A DNA stretch of 49,354 bases, from NCBI GenBank assembly GCA_003008705.1, contig PDUO01000017.1, positions 1,040,889-1,090,242 on the forward strand. The letters are read 5' to 3'. The position numbers were made by a program, and so were the translations under genes. Positions 22,595-32,224 of the stretch are shown in pieces (the first letter of the stretch is position 1; the number at the start of each line of letters is the position of its first letter). This DNA is from Pezicula radicicola (Eukaryota; Ascomycota; Leotiomycetes; Helotiales; Dermateaceae). The notes under the pieces were generated by a model that saw only the letters and a list, made by a program, of their open reading frames with translations, searched no databases and had not been told where the DNA came from.

Positions 22595-24199
22595 TCAAAC
22601 ATAAGCCGGAAACTTCTCCATCTCCTTCTCCGCACCAACCATTTCCCTCTCCAAAACTCTCCGATGCTCATCACTCCTAACAACAAACCGACACTCAAAA
22701 GATCTCGGTCTAATATTAAACCCATCCGTATAATCAAAAGTATCATAAACCTTCCCCTCCTCAATCGGCAAAATATCAAACCCCCAAACCAACTTAGCCA
22801 AAGCAACAAATAAAGAATTAGCTGCTAATCCAGCACCAGGACAAATTCTACGACCCCATCCAAAAGAAGAATGACCATCTTTTGCTGGGTGTGGTTTCCC
22901 TTTTAGTTCCATAATGACTCTTGGATCCTTTTCATCGAGGAATCTTGCGGGGTTGAAGGTTTGTGGTTGGGGATAGTATTCTTCATTTAGATTTATGGCC
23001 CAGGAATTTCCGAGGATGGTTGTTCCGGTTGGGATTTTCCAGCCTTGGTAGATATCGTCTTCGGTTGATGCATGTGGTGTTCCTCCTAGGACCGCTACTG
23101 GTCTCCAGCGAAGGACTTCCTTGACCAGGGCTCGTACATATGGCAATTTTAGTTCGTCTTCAAAGATGGGTGTCCGGTCAAAGCCGACAATAGTATCGAG
23201 TTCTGCTTGTGCTGCTTTGAGAACATGATGGTTGGTTACGAGAGCTAGAACCGCCGAACACATCGTTGAAGCAGTGGTATCTGATCCAGCACCGAAAAGT
23301 GAAGCTGGTACAAATGAGAAATTTTTATCAGATAACGCAATCCCTTCTTTTTCTCTCGACTCGAGCAAAGTCCTTGTAAGCGATTGCGACACTTCTACAC
23401 CTTTCTCCTTCCCAACTTCAAGATCTCGTTTCACATCCTCTACAAGGCCCATGTTGGCATCAGTTTCGATCCTCCCATGATCTTGTACGTCTTTCTTCCA
23501 CGGCGCCAAAAAATTAGGTAGGTATTTCAAGAACGGCAATGATTCCACCAGATATGCACCAGGTACATTGAGCGAAGCTTGGTAATGCATAAACTGCAAC
23601 CGATCTCTGATGACCTTAGAATCCAAGGAGTCAATCCGATGACCATAGGCGACAGAAAATACTACACTTGAAGTAAACCGATCGAAAGCTCGTTCCCAAT
23701 TCATCGGATTCTTTAAGATATGAAAAGCAAGCCTCGAAGACTCAGCTTCTTGACGTGCAAGGTAAGTTCGCAAAGCCGCGGGTGTCAAAGCACGATGTAA
23801 AAGTTTCCTTCTCAAAGACCACTCCTTCCCATAAGGTTGAACCAAAACACTAGCTAAATCATTATAAATCTCGCCCATAACAACAAATCTCGGTCGTGAA
23901 GAATACTTATTACTCCTCTTCTCCATGAGATCGACCGCGACGTTTGGATCTGAGATAATCAAGGTTGGTCGTCGTCCGACCCAGATGGTGAAAATTGGAC
24001 CGTAGGTTTTTGACCATTCCTGGAATTTAATCCAAGGTTTTGAGGAGGGCAGTTGGAGTTTGTTGCCGATGAAGGGGAGTGGTGTTGGACCTGGTGGCAT
24101 TCGTAGCCATTTGTAGATGTCGCTGATGAGGATTAGGGTTGGGATTGCGATAAAGCAGGCTATTGTGTACCACGACGTTATGAGTGAGTTGAAAGCCAT
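22595..24199 (-). CDS. Cytochrome P450 monooxygenase (fungal CYP, OrdA-like)
   Basis: A single exon of 534 residues, normal length for a microsomal P450. An N-terminal hydrophobic anchor (residues about 8-27) is followed by a proline-rich hinge (RMPPGPTPLPFIGN). The I-helix oxygen-binding motif AGSDTT is at 304-309, the K-helix ExxR is Glu361/Arg364 (KEVLRWRP), a PERF-like FNPARF follows, and the haem loop is FGWGRRICPGAG with Cys453 as the iron ligand. All essential motifs are intact. Similarity is to the CYP group containing O-methylsterigmatocystin oxidoreductase-type enzymes, but the substrate cannot be deduced. It shares strand with the FAD monooxygenase 750 bp away. Being intronless, it stands out from its intron-rich neighbours. 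Confidence 0.96.
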   Translation of the reverse strand: MAFNSLITSWYTIACFIAIPTLILISDIYKWLRMPPGPTPLPFIGNKLQLPSSKPWIKFQEWSKTYGPIFTIWVGRRPTLIISDPNVAVDLMEKRSNKYSSRPRFVVMGEIYNDLASVLVQPYGKEWSLRRKLLHRALTPAALRTYLARQEAESSRLAFHILKNPMNWERAFDRFTSSVVFSVAYGHRIDSLDSKVIRDRLQFMHYQASLNVPGAYLVESLPFLKYLPNFLAPWKKDVQDHGRIETDANMGLVEDVKRDLEVGKEKGVEVSQSLTRTLLESREKEGIALSDKNFSFVPASLFGAGSDTTASTMCSAVLALVTNHHVLKAAQAELDTIVGFDRTPIFEDELKLPYVRALVKEVLRWRPVAVLGGTPHASTEDDIYQGWKIPTGTTILGNSWAINLNEEYYPQPQTFNPARFLDEKDPRVIMELKGKPHPAKDGHSSFGWGRRICPGAGLAANSLFVALAKLVWGFDILPIEEGKVYDTFDYTDGFNIRPRSFECRFVVRSDEHRRVLEREMVGAEKEMEKFPAYV

Positions 24200-24946
24200 G
24201 ATGCGCCCTTGTTTGCCCCTATAGCAAATTTCAGTGACCTTAAATTCCAGAAGAAATGATCCAAATCATGAAGAGCGGGAATAAAAATAATTTTTTTTTC
24301 CCTTTCCACACCGCAATCCTCGTACCAGTTTAAGTTTCGGAGAGTCTCGTTCCTACCGGTTTTTTACTGCTTATCTCGTCAAGTTGCCAAGTCAAATGGG
24401 ATCCATTGTTCAGCACTTTTTAAGCCCGTCTGTTGCACGTCTGGAGAAGTGGGCCTGGTGGGTGAGGTGGGCTCTTTTGTATACTTTGCCACCACCACGT
24501 TGTATCTCAGTGGAGATTATGGTGGATGTCTACAAGGACTAGGCTCTAGCGGGTTGACCCATCAGCGGGGTAATTTGTTGACATGACTACCTAGTTCGGG
24601 GAGGGTCAGAGGAGAATTGTGTGGGAGGTTTGCCGAGGCCTTGGATGGCTTGGAAACTTAGAGTTCGTGATATGCTCGGGAAGGTTTTCGGACGAGAAAA
24701 AGAGATACAATAAAGTTAGTAGGTATTTCTTGGCGGTGGATACCGACCTGTTGAAAATGATATTGTTTAAGTACTGAAATTCCATAGCAAAAGGAATCCA
24801 CCTAAGCTCAAAAGTAACGATATCATATTGTACATCGAAGGCTTTACTTCAGAAACACTTAGTGGCCAAAAGAGCTTAAGCTATGTGTCTAGACTAAGAT
24901 TACTGATTTATATGTCTTCAAGGAAAATAAAAATATAAACTACTAT
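24200..24946. other. Intergenic between FAD monooxygenase and P450
   Basis: This is the upstream region of the P450 (minus strand), with a T-rich tract at about 24291-24301, and the 3' flank of the monooxygenase. No gene or repeat was recognised. Confidence 0.5.
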
Positions 24947-26296
24947 CTATGTAGCAGCAACCTGCGGTCTCCTTCTCCCAGGTAACTCTCCAAGTGCCAC
25001 AACAGTAGCCTCATAATTCTCCTCCGCATGGGTCTCCGCATCAAAATTAAGTAACCAAGGTTCACGCTTCAACTTCATACTCTCCGGATTCTTCTTAACA
25101 TCATCAAAATTCGCCTTATGCCAAGTATCCCTAGTCGTCTCTCCTGTCTTCTGCGCAGCTCTAACACGATCATATCTCAACAACTCAAAAGCCGCAACAC
25201 CGTCTTGAATATTCTCTTTTCCACATTTCTGCAAGCAGACTGCGATTGTGGCTCCGTCCTCCATTGCTTGACTTGCTCCTTGGATTGATGTTGGGAGGAA
25301 GGGGTGTGCTGCGTCTCCGATTAGCGCGATGCGACGTTTGGGCGAGATCCAAGTTGGTAATGGATCTCGATAGACTAGTTTCCAGTCGATGAGTGGTTCT
25401 GGTGTCGCGTTTAGGATTTTTTGGACTAATGGATCCCAGCCTTCTAGGACTTTGTATGCATCTGCTTTTGGGGCTTCGAATTGCCAACTTTCTTCAATGT
25501 CTGCATCATCCTATAATCCTATTAAGAACTGTTCTATATATTTTAGAACTGGATAATTGGTACTTACTTTGTGTGTACATACCCAAGAAAAGTCCTTCCC
25601 ATTTTTCACAGACGCAGCAAGGAAATGGATGTCAGGACCAAGCCAAGCAACATGCTTATCACCGTCATTAACCATCCAAGCCGTATCAGGATCATCAGCC
25701 AGAGCAGCAGAATCAAACCAAGTCCGATAAATAGCATAACCAGAAGGTTTTGGTTTATCCTCATATCCCAAAACAATAGTCCTTCCTTTGGATCGTACCC
25801 CATCAGCAGCAAGTACAACATCAGCCACAAACCTCTCTCCATTAGCAACAACACCAGCTTCCGTCTCGGTCTCAAAATAATCCTCGACTTTATGTCCCAA
25901 TCGAATATCTACACCGATTGCTAAGGCATGCTCATATACAATCTCGTGTATCTCTCCTCGATGCCCATTATATGCTTTCCCATATGCTTTATGCTCTGGA
26001 TCCCATACTTGTTTGAAAAGGTATTCTCCTTTGTATGTGTTGTAACGTAGACCATCGCTCTTATGAATTATCTTATCTAGCTTCTCATCTACGCCCTCCC
26101 AGCGTTGGAAGATTCGTCCAGAGTTGGGTGCAAAGCTGATTATGTCGCCCAAGGGTTTGAGTTCTGGGAAGGATTCTAGGAGGAGGACTGAGTGCCCTTT
26201 TCGGTGGCATTCAATTGCTGCTGTTAGACCTGCGAAGCCGGAGCCAACTATTATCACGCGGATACCTGTTGGGGTTGGTGTTTCAACGGAACCCAT
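24947..26296 (-). CDS. FAD-dependent monooxygenase, salicylate-hydroxylase-like
   Basis: A class A flavoprotein hydroxylase of 430 residues in two exons, 25568-26296 and 24947-25510, separated by a 57-nt intron (GTAAGT donor, TTATAG acceptor). Motifs in order: dinucleotide fold GSGFAG at 18-23 after RVIIV, with acidic end LLLES; the DG motif (VVLAADGVRSKGR); the GD motif RRIALIGDAAHPFLP with Asp309, followed by IQGASQAMEDGA. These bind FAD and support NAD(P)H-dependent hydroxylation of aromatic or polycyclic substrates. There is no transmembrane segment. Its divergent neighbour is an MFS transporter 825 bp away, and the P450 follows on the same strand. Equally possible roles are a secondary-metabolite tailoring enzyme or an enzyme that breaks down plant phenolics. 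Confidence 0.95.
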
Positions 26297-27121
26297 CTTG
26301 CTTGATGTTGATAATTGAGAGTGTAGTGGCCCGTATGATATGAGACGGGTTTCGCCAACTTTTGGTTATCTCGAGAGTATGAATTCAAGCTATTGCATTA
26401 GAAAGCTTTTAGTGAAGTCAAGTTCAAAGGACTGGTTGTCAGTTAATGAAGGGAGAAGGCTGAGAGAGCCAGGGAATATGCTTGTGGGTTTGTGGTAACC
26501 AATTGGAAGCTTTAGTTCGGCGTCATCGAGCCGAGCAGCACACCCCTGAAAGTTCACCCTCCGCAATAGTTCTTTACCCCGAATAATGCGGGTTCTCCAC
26601 ACTTGGACACATGCGTGATTATCCCGATGACAGTTGCAGATATAGCGGCAGTTAATATTCATGTATTTGGTCAGCTGCAGATGTATTTGATCAGCTGCAG
26701 GGCTGTAACTACACTTACACATCTAAGAATGCTACTTGTACCTTTGCACGCTATTAACCTCGGGTTATTCTACCAAAATCTTTTGTCTCGAGTTTTGGAA
26801 GGACTAATAAGACTCGCTCCTCTAAGCAACTTGCGTCAATATAGACTTTCAACGGCGTATCCGTAACTTCTTCACGTCGCGAACCCAGTCTAATGCACCC
26901 TCATATCCTTGGAGGTTTTCCGAGCACAAGTCTGCACTCACGAACTATTTCGGCGCCTGTCTGACAACGGACACAAGAAGAATATTCCGCTCTGATTTGA
27001 GTCGCCCCGTACATCTGCCGATCTCTAAAATCAAAACATTACTTCGGCGTCAGTGATAAAAGAAAAGAGTATCCAGCATTGCCTATTGCATTTGCAATTG
27101 GGAAAAATTTTCGCTGACAAA
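26297..27121. promoter_or_regulatory. Divergent promoter between FAD monooxygenase and MFS transporter
   Basis: 825 bp between two start codons on opposite strands. It contains a tandem 20-bp duplication (26661-26700) and three TCGGCG sites: TCGGCGTCA at 26517-26525 and 27044-27052, and TCGGCGCC near 26950. The latter are plausible GC-rich sites for a zinc-cluster regulator. Co-regulation of the two genes is inferred from the arrangement only. Confidence 0.45.
26661..26700. repeat. Two tandem 20-bp units with CAGCTG/CTGCAG palindromes
   Basis: ATGTATTTGGTCAGCTGCAG is followed at once by a second copy with one G-to-A change. Each unit contains the overlapping palindromes CAGCTG and CTGCAG, so this may be a duplicated regulator site in the divergent promoter. 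Confidence 0.75.
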
Positions 27122-28933
27122 ATGGGATTTGGAATATTGGAAGATAGAAAGCTGGAGCTGGTTCCAGGAACTGGTAAGTTTGCTTCAGTCTAAAGAAAGC
27201 AGTTCGTGGAGAGTTGGTGTTGACTATGATCACAGCGTTTCTCAATGACCAAACCGACGTGCCACGCGAATATCAACAAGTACCAGCAGAATTGCTGAAG
27301 CATGCCACTGGACGGCTCTCCCACGTTATTCTCGTTCCACAGCCTTCGGATTCTCCAAACGATCCTCTTAATGTGCGTACTTCTCCCCAGGTTTTCATGT
27401 GATTCCAGACTGACTCGGAGACAGTGGCCAATATGGAAAAAGGACATGATACTCTTGATTGTTGGTCTTTCTGCAGCGGTAGTGGGGGCCTTTGGGCCAA
27501 TGCTCTCGCCGGGCTTTGTAACAATTGCAGCCGATCTGGGCATCAGTATCAACACACTTTCTCAATCCACAGCATGGCTCATCCTCACAATCGGACTCTC
27601 CCTATTCATCGCTAACCCGGTCGCTAAAGTATGGGGAAAACGACCAGTCTACATTGTAGCGATCATAATCATGTTCGTTGGGAGCGTATGGGGCGCCTAT
27701 GCAAAGAATTACAGTTCATTCCTTGCAAGTAGAATCGTGTCTGGTTTTGGAATGGCACCATATGAGGTCCTCGTGCAATGCACAATTGCGGATCTATACT
27801 TTACACATCAAAGAGCAACTCGAATAGCTGCTTGGAATCTGTTCTTGCTTTCTGGTATCTCAGGAGGTGCTCTGATCTCAGGTTATGTGATCGAGGATAT
27901 CGGCTGGCATTGGACATTCGGAATCTGTGCAATAATGTTCGGAGTTTTCGTCTTCCTTGTTATCCTCTTTGTTCCGGAAACATCCTACCACCGGGCACCA
28001 ATCCAGGCACGATATACCAACACAAATCTTCACCCCGAGGTCGAGAAACGGGGACTTGATATTGAGCAACAGGAAGTAGTTGCACAAGAGGATCCGAGAA
28101 ATGCCACAATACCAGGTGAAAAAAAAGATTCCTATCTTCGAAGTCTTCGCGTGTATACTGGGCGACACACAACGACACCATTCTGGAAAATTCTAGTTCG
28201 TCCCGTAGTTGTCTTTTGGTATCCGGCAGTTCTGTGGGCTTTCCTAGTCTATGGTACGACATTGACCTGGATTGTAGTCTTCAGTGTGGTCAATGCCTCA
28301 ATTTTCACACTACCACCTTACAACTTCTCGGTCTCACAGACGGGCCTTATTAGTCTATCTCCATTCATTTTAACCATTATTGGTGAAGTGATTGCAGGGC
28401 CACTAAATGACTATCTCTGTGTATTCCTCGCGAAGAAAAACCATGGAATATATGAACCTGAGTTTCGTCTGGTTTTGATGATTCCCGTCTTACTTATTGG
28501 TGTAGCGGGCTTCTTTGGATTTGGCGCCACTGTTCATTTTGCAACTCACTGGTCTGGTCCAGTGCTTACGTTTGGTTTGGCAAATATGTCTTTGGCTTTT
28601 GCGAACGGATGTGTTTTTGGCTATGTGATAGATTCTCATGAGTCTTTGGCAGAGGAAGGCATGTACTCCCCAACAAAAGCAGGTCGAAAATAGCACGCTA
28701 ACTTCTACACTGTAGCATTTGTTGCAATCAATGCCCGCAACTTACTAACTTTCGGATTAACCTACTTTGTCAACGACTGGTTAGAGAAGGATGGAGCTTT
28801 GGCTGTCTTCAATGTTCTCGGAGGGTGCTTCATAGCAGTCTGCGGCTTGACAATCCCATTATGGGTTTTCGGAAAGAGAATCAGAAGTATCATTGCTCGG
28901 AATGGATTTCTGAACAACTTTATGACCGATTGA
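27122..28933 (+). CDS. MFS transporter (DHA1-type, 12 helices)
   Basis: A plasma-membrane proton-coupled exporter by family, 546 residues. Exons: 27122-27173, 27236-27372, 27425-28658 and 28716-28933. Cytosolic N-terminus with SDSPNDPLN joined by splicing to WPIWKKDM, the usual entry to helix 1; LTIGLSLFIANPVAKVWGKRPVYI carries motif A; IVSGFGMAPYEVL and LSGISGGALISGYVIEDIGWHW complete the first half. A roughly 70-residue loop separates the halves. The apparent in-frame TAG at 28691 is inside a proposed 57-nt GC-AG intron (28659-28715) with a CTAAC branch; splicing joins LAEE to AFVAINARNLLTFGLTYF, which reads as a normal helix-11 region. Without that splice the protein would end early at 28693. 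The substrate is unknown; divergent from the FAD monooxygenase. Confidence 0.9.
28659..28715 (+). other. Proposed GC-AG intron in the first MFS gene
   Basis: The exon ends GAG GAA G and the intron begins GCATGT; it contains CGCTAAC as branch site and ends CTGTAG. Its 57-nt length is a multiple of three, so retention keeps frame but introduces the TAG at 28691. A GT donor at 28672 (GTCGAA, 33 nt) also keeps frame but is shorter than the other introns here. Confidence 0.6.
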
Positions 28934-29578
28934 GGCGGTGTTGGAATAGTAGAAATAGAGATCGTAGCGAAATAGATGAATAAGGATGTGAAGCTTTAGA
29001 TTTTAAAAAATCATACCAATTGGTAGCAATGTCACTTATGAAGATTGGGCATCATTCGCTGGATTCAACTTACAAATTTAGGACCACCAGGTCCTTGAAC
29101 GGAGGCCGCAGTCACAGCAGTCTTCCTTTTCGCAGGGACTTATCGCAGGGACCTTGGCCCATGCTTAAATTACAAGTACGGCAAATGTGCCCTCGACACC
29201 ACCAAAACCTCCAGACATGATTGCCGAAATGAAAACGCATCTATCGGCTACGAGATGCCACCGCACAAGCCTTGAGTAAGTGCGGGACGGGGAGTAACTG
29301 ACATCGCTTAGCCAGGTGGCACAGGGGGGAGAACAGGGGCGTTGCGGGGTATTTCCTTTCGGCAATACTGGGGTATGGGGCCTCATCAGCGGAATTCCAC
29401 TAACACGGAGTACGTTCCTTGTTAACTTGCAGATTGGGGTATAGTAGCTACCCAGTATTGAATCTTTCTACTTTATCTTCGCGTCGTATGCTTTGTTGGA
29501 GGTTTGGTATTTTTGTGTTGTGCCTTGTCTTCTTGATCGCTGGAACTTGGACAAGTTCTTTTGCTGGTTGTATTCAAA
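28934..29578. other. Intergenic upstream of the TRI12-type transporter; no gene seen
   Basis: This 645-bp region serves as 3' flank of the first transporter and promoter of the second. Short open frames at 29020-29220 and 29165-29386 overlap on opposite strands and have no domain. GC-rich, CCCC/GGGG-containing stretches around 29288-29380 may hold stress-response-like sites, but this is weak. Confidence 0.4.
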
Positions 29579-31818
29579 ATGGCATCAATAAATCATTCTG
29601 GGGAGGACGACTCAAGAATTGAGCACTCTAAGCCTGATACAGTCGATGTTACCCAGATCGAAGACTCGAAAGCCACAGGCGCTCCACTTGTCAGACTGGA
29701 TTCGTACAGAGATGACAAACATATAAATTTGACTTGGAGGTCGTGGATGGTTGTCTTGTGCGTGAAATAGTCTTCCGAAATACTAGTTCAAGCTGATATT
29801 TTATTTATAGTGTTACCTGCTTTGCGTTAGTAAAATTAAGAAGTATTTAGTCAATGAGGCTGACAAGACTTAACTGGTAGGATCATGGCGCAAGTATTTG
29901 TCGTCGTTGCTGCCGGGTCTGTGATTGGTTTTATCATAAGAGATCTGGGTGATTCGAGCATTGCCGGGTGGATTATTCAGGTATTTATGTCCTAGTTGTT
30001 TCGAAAGGATAGATCTGACCCTATAAGGGACCATTATTGATGCAAAGTGTTTTGTCTCCAATCGTTGGCCGACTGTCAGACACTTTGGACAGAAAGTTTC
30101 TAGCCATGTTTCCACCTTTGATTGCTTTTGTTGGAGCAGTAATATCTGCTAAGGCGACTTCGATGACTATGCTTATTGGTGGAGGGATCCTTATTGGAGT
30201 CACACTTGCGACAATCTCGATTGTGCAATCGATACCTTCTGAGGTTTTGCCATTGAAATACCGTGCGTTGGCAAATGGCTTTGCTTTTCTAGGAGGTGCA
30301 GTTGGCGGAGTGTTAGTTCACACATTTTTTGTTGGCAACTATTTCGTGAAGACTTCGTGCTGACTAGAGACGGTAGGATCGGGGGTCTTGGTGCTGGAGC
30401 AGCTACCAACGCGAGCGCCAGTGGTTGGAGGAGCATCTTTTGGATTCAGGCAGGCTTCCATCTTGCTACGGCTGCAGGAATTCTTCTTTTCTACTGGCCA
30501 GCTAAGAAACATCCAGAATTTCCAAAGATGTCGTGGAAGAAGGTAATTTGGAATTGTGACCCTGTTGGCTCGTTACTGTTCATTGTCAGTGCAACTCTAA
30601 TGCTTTTGGCATTGGATTGGGCTGGCGGATCATATGCGTGGAGTAACGCACATGTTGTCGCGCCCCTTACGATTGGCTTGGTGACACTAGTTGCCTTTTG
30701 TCTCTATGGTGAGTGCGATGAGCCGACGTAAAATAGAACTGAAATTCTGACACCAAGTCTAGAATGGAAAGGCCGAGAAGATGGGCTCGTGGCACATGTT
30801 TTCTTCAAGCATAATTGGAACTTTCCGCTTTCCGTTTTCGCATTTGCTGTTGAGGGGTAAGCATATTTCCATTGAAATAAAAAGCAGGACTAACCCTACT
30901 ATTCCCAGGTGGATATTCTACAGCGCCGTGAATAGTGTCACACCTTTGATAGTGCTTAATCTTGGTTTCCAGACCAACGCATGGAAAATTTCAATTCGTC
31001 AACAAGCCTATTCGCTCACAACCCTCTTTGCGTCGATTCCCATCACGTAAGCATTTTTCTTCCCTGGAGGAGTGAGAGAACTGACTGAAATAGTCTCTAC
31101 GCAACATGGAGGAAGGACTTGAAGACGCCTCTACTGATTACCTGGGCATTGTTCTTAGTAGTGTAAGCAGCAACATTCCCCCAAGATTCTTCAGTTACTT
31201 ACTCCATTTACAGCGTGATTTGCTATTGCACCATCACTCCTTCCATGGGCAACGCCCAAATCGGCTTCAATGTCATATGTAAGTCGAAGAGATGACTGCG
31301 GGAAAAGCAATTCTGACAATGATATAGCGGGTTTGGGCCAAAGTGGACCACTCACTTTGCTCACTGCACTCGTACAGTTCACTGCCCCTCACGCATACCT
31401 CTCGACCGCAACGGGACTGGCATTCTCAGCGAGAGCTCTGGGAGGGGCGTTCGGTTCAGCTGTGCTTGATACCATCATCAATGGCAAATTAGCATCAACA
31501 TATGCACCTGAAGTATCATCGGCTGCTATCAAAGCTGGACTTCCAAGCTCCTCAGTCGATAGCCTCCTCGCAGCCTTGGCAGCAGGTACTGGATTAAATG
31601 CAGTACCAGGAATTTCAACTCAAATTTCGAACGCAGCTATGAATGCAAGCCATAATGCTTATGCTCATGCATACAGGCTCGCATGGGCGTCCATTGTGCC
31701 CTTCGTAGTACTGGCATTTATTGCCGTAGCAGCCCTGAAGGGAGTGAAGGAGCTCATGACAGAGCATGTTGAAGCCACAGTGGAGCACGTGAATCTAGAA
31801 GAGAAACCCGATGTATAA
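29579..31818 (+). CDS. MFS exporter of the TRI12/siderophore-iron type (14 helices)
   Basis: 588 residues in ten exons: 29579-29757, 29811-29825, 29881-29980, 30028-30311, 30377-30708, 30763-30856, 30909-31046, 31094-31162, 31214-31278, 31328-31818. All nine introns are GT-AG and 47-65 nt, and the exon sum is in frame. The second exon is only 15 nt. Family segments: NLTWRSWMVVFVTCFAIMAQ into helix 1, AAGSVIGFIIRDLGDSSIAGWIIQGPLLMQ, SPIVGRLSDTLDRKFLA (motif A), GWRSIFWIQAGFHLATA, YEWKGREDGLVAHVFF, EGWIFYSAVNSVTP, ISGLGQSGPLTLLTALVQF and a cytosolic C-terminus. Members of this group export trichothecenes or other metabolites, or carry siderophores. It is second of three co-directional transporters. 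Confidence 0.94.
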
Positions 31819-32224
31819 CGACTTGAGGGAAGAGTGTCCGGTTCCAGTTCAGCGGTCTCCTCGGACATTCCTCTGTGCAAGTACCTAGGTAGAGCAATGC
31901 GACCACGTGGTTGGCAAATGATATCCAGTGAGTCCTGTGATGATCGTATATACCCTTAAGTCTCGTGGTTAGCTTCTTGTTCAAGATTCGTGCTGTCCAT
32001 GTTGTGAAGAAAGGCTACGAGTAGGATAGTCGCGACATGATTTGATGTTTGCCAGTGCTGTGTGTATCAAAGCGGATCACAACACACCTCGTCTAACCCA
32101 GTTCAAGATATTATTGATAATCACAGCCAGACAACTCATAAACGCTCCCTTCACCTTTATCTAAACTTCCTGCTCCACAAACATCCAACCTCCATCATCA
32201 ACAACACTACATTGTCTATATGCT
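31819..32224. other. Intergenic between second and third MFS genes
   Basis: 406 bp with a pyrimidine-rich stretch (about 32120-32215) just before the next ATG, typical of a fungal core promoter or leader. No gene. Confidence 0.5.

Noticed and set aside
27302..28693. MFS gene as a pseudogene ending at an in-frame TAG
   Set aside because: A 57-nt intron with branch site and AG acceptor removes the stop and rejoins a normal transporter sequence.
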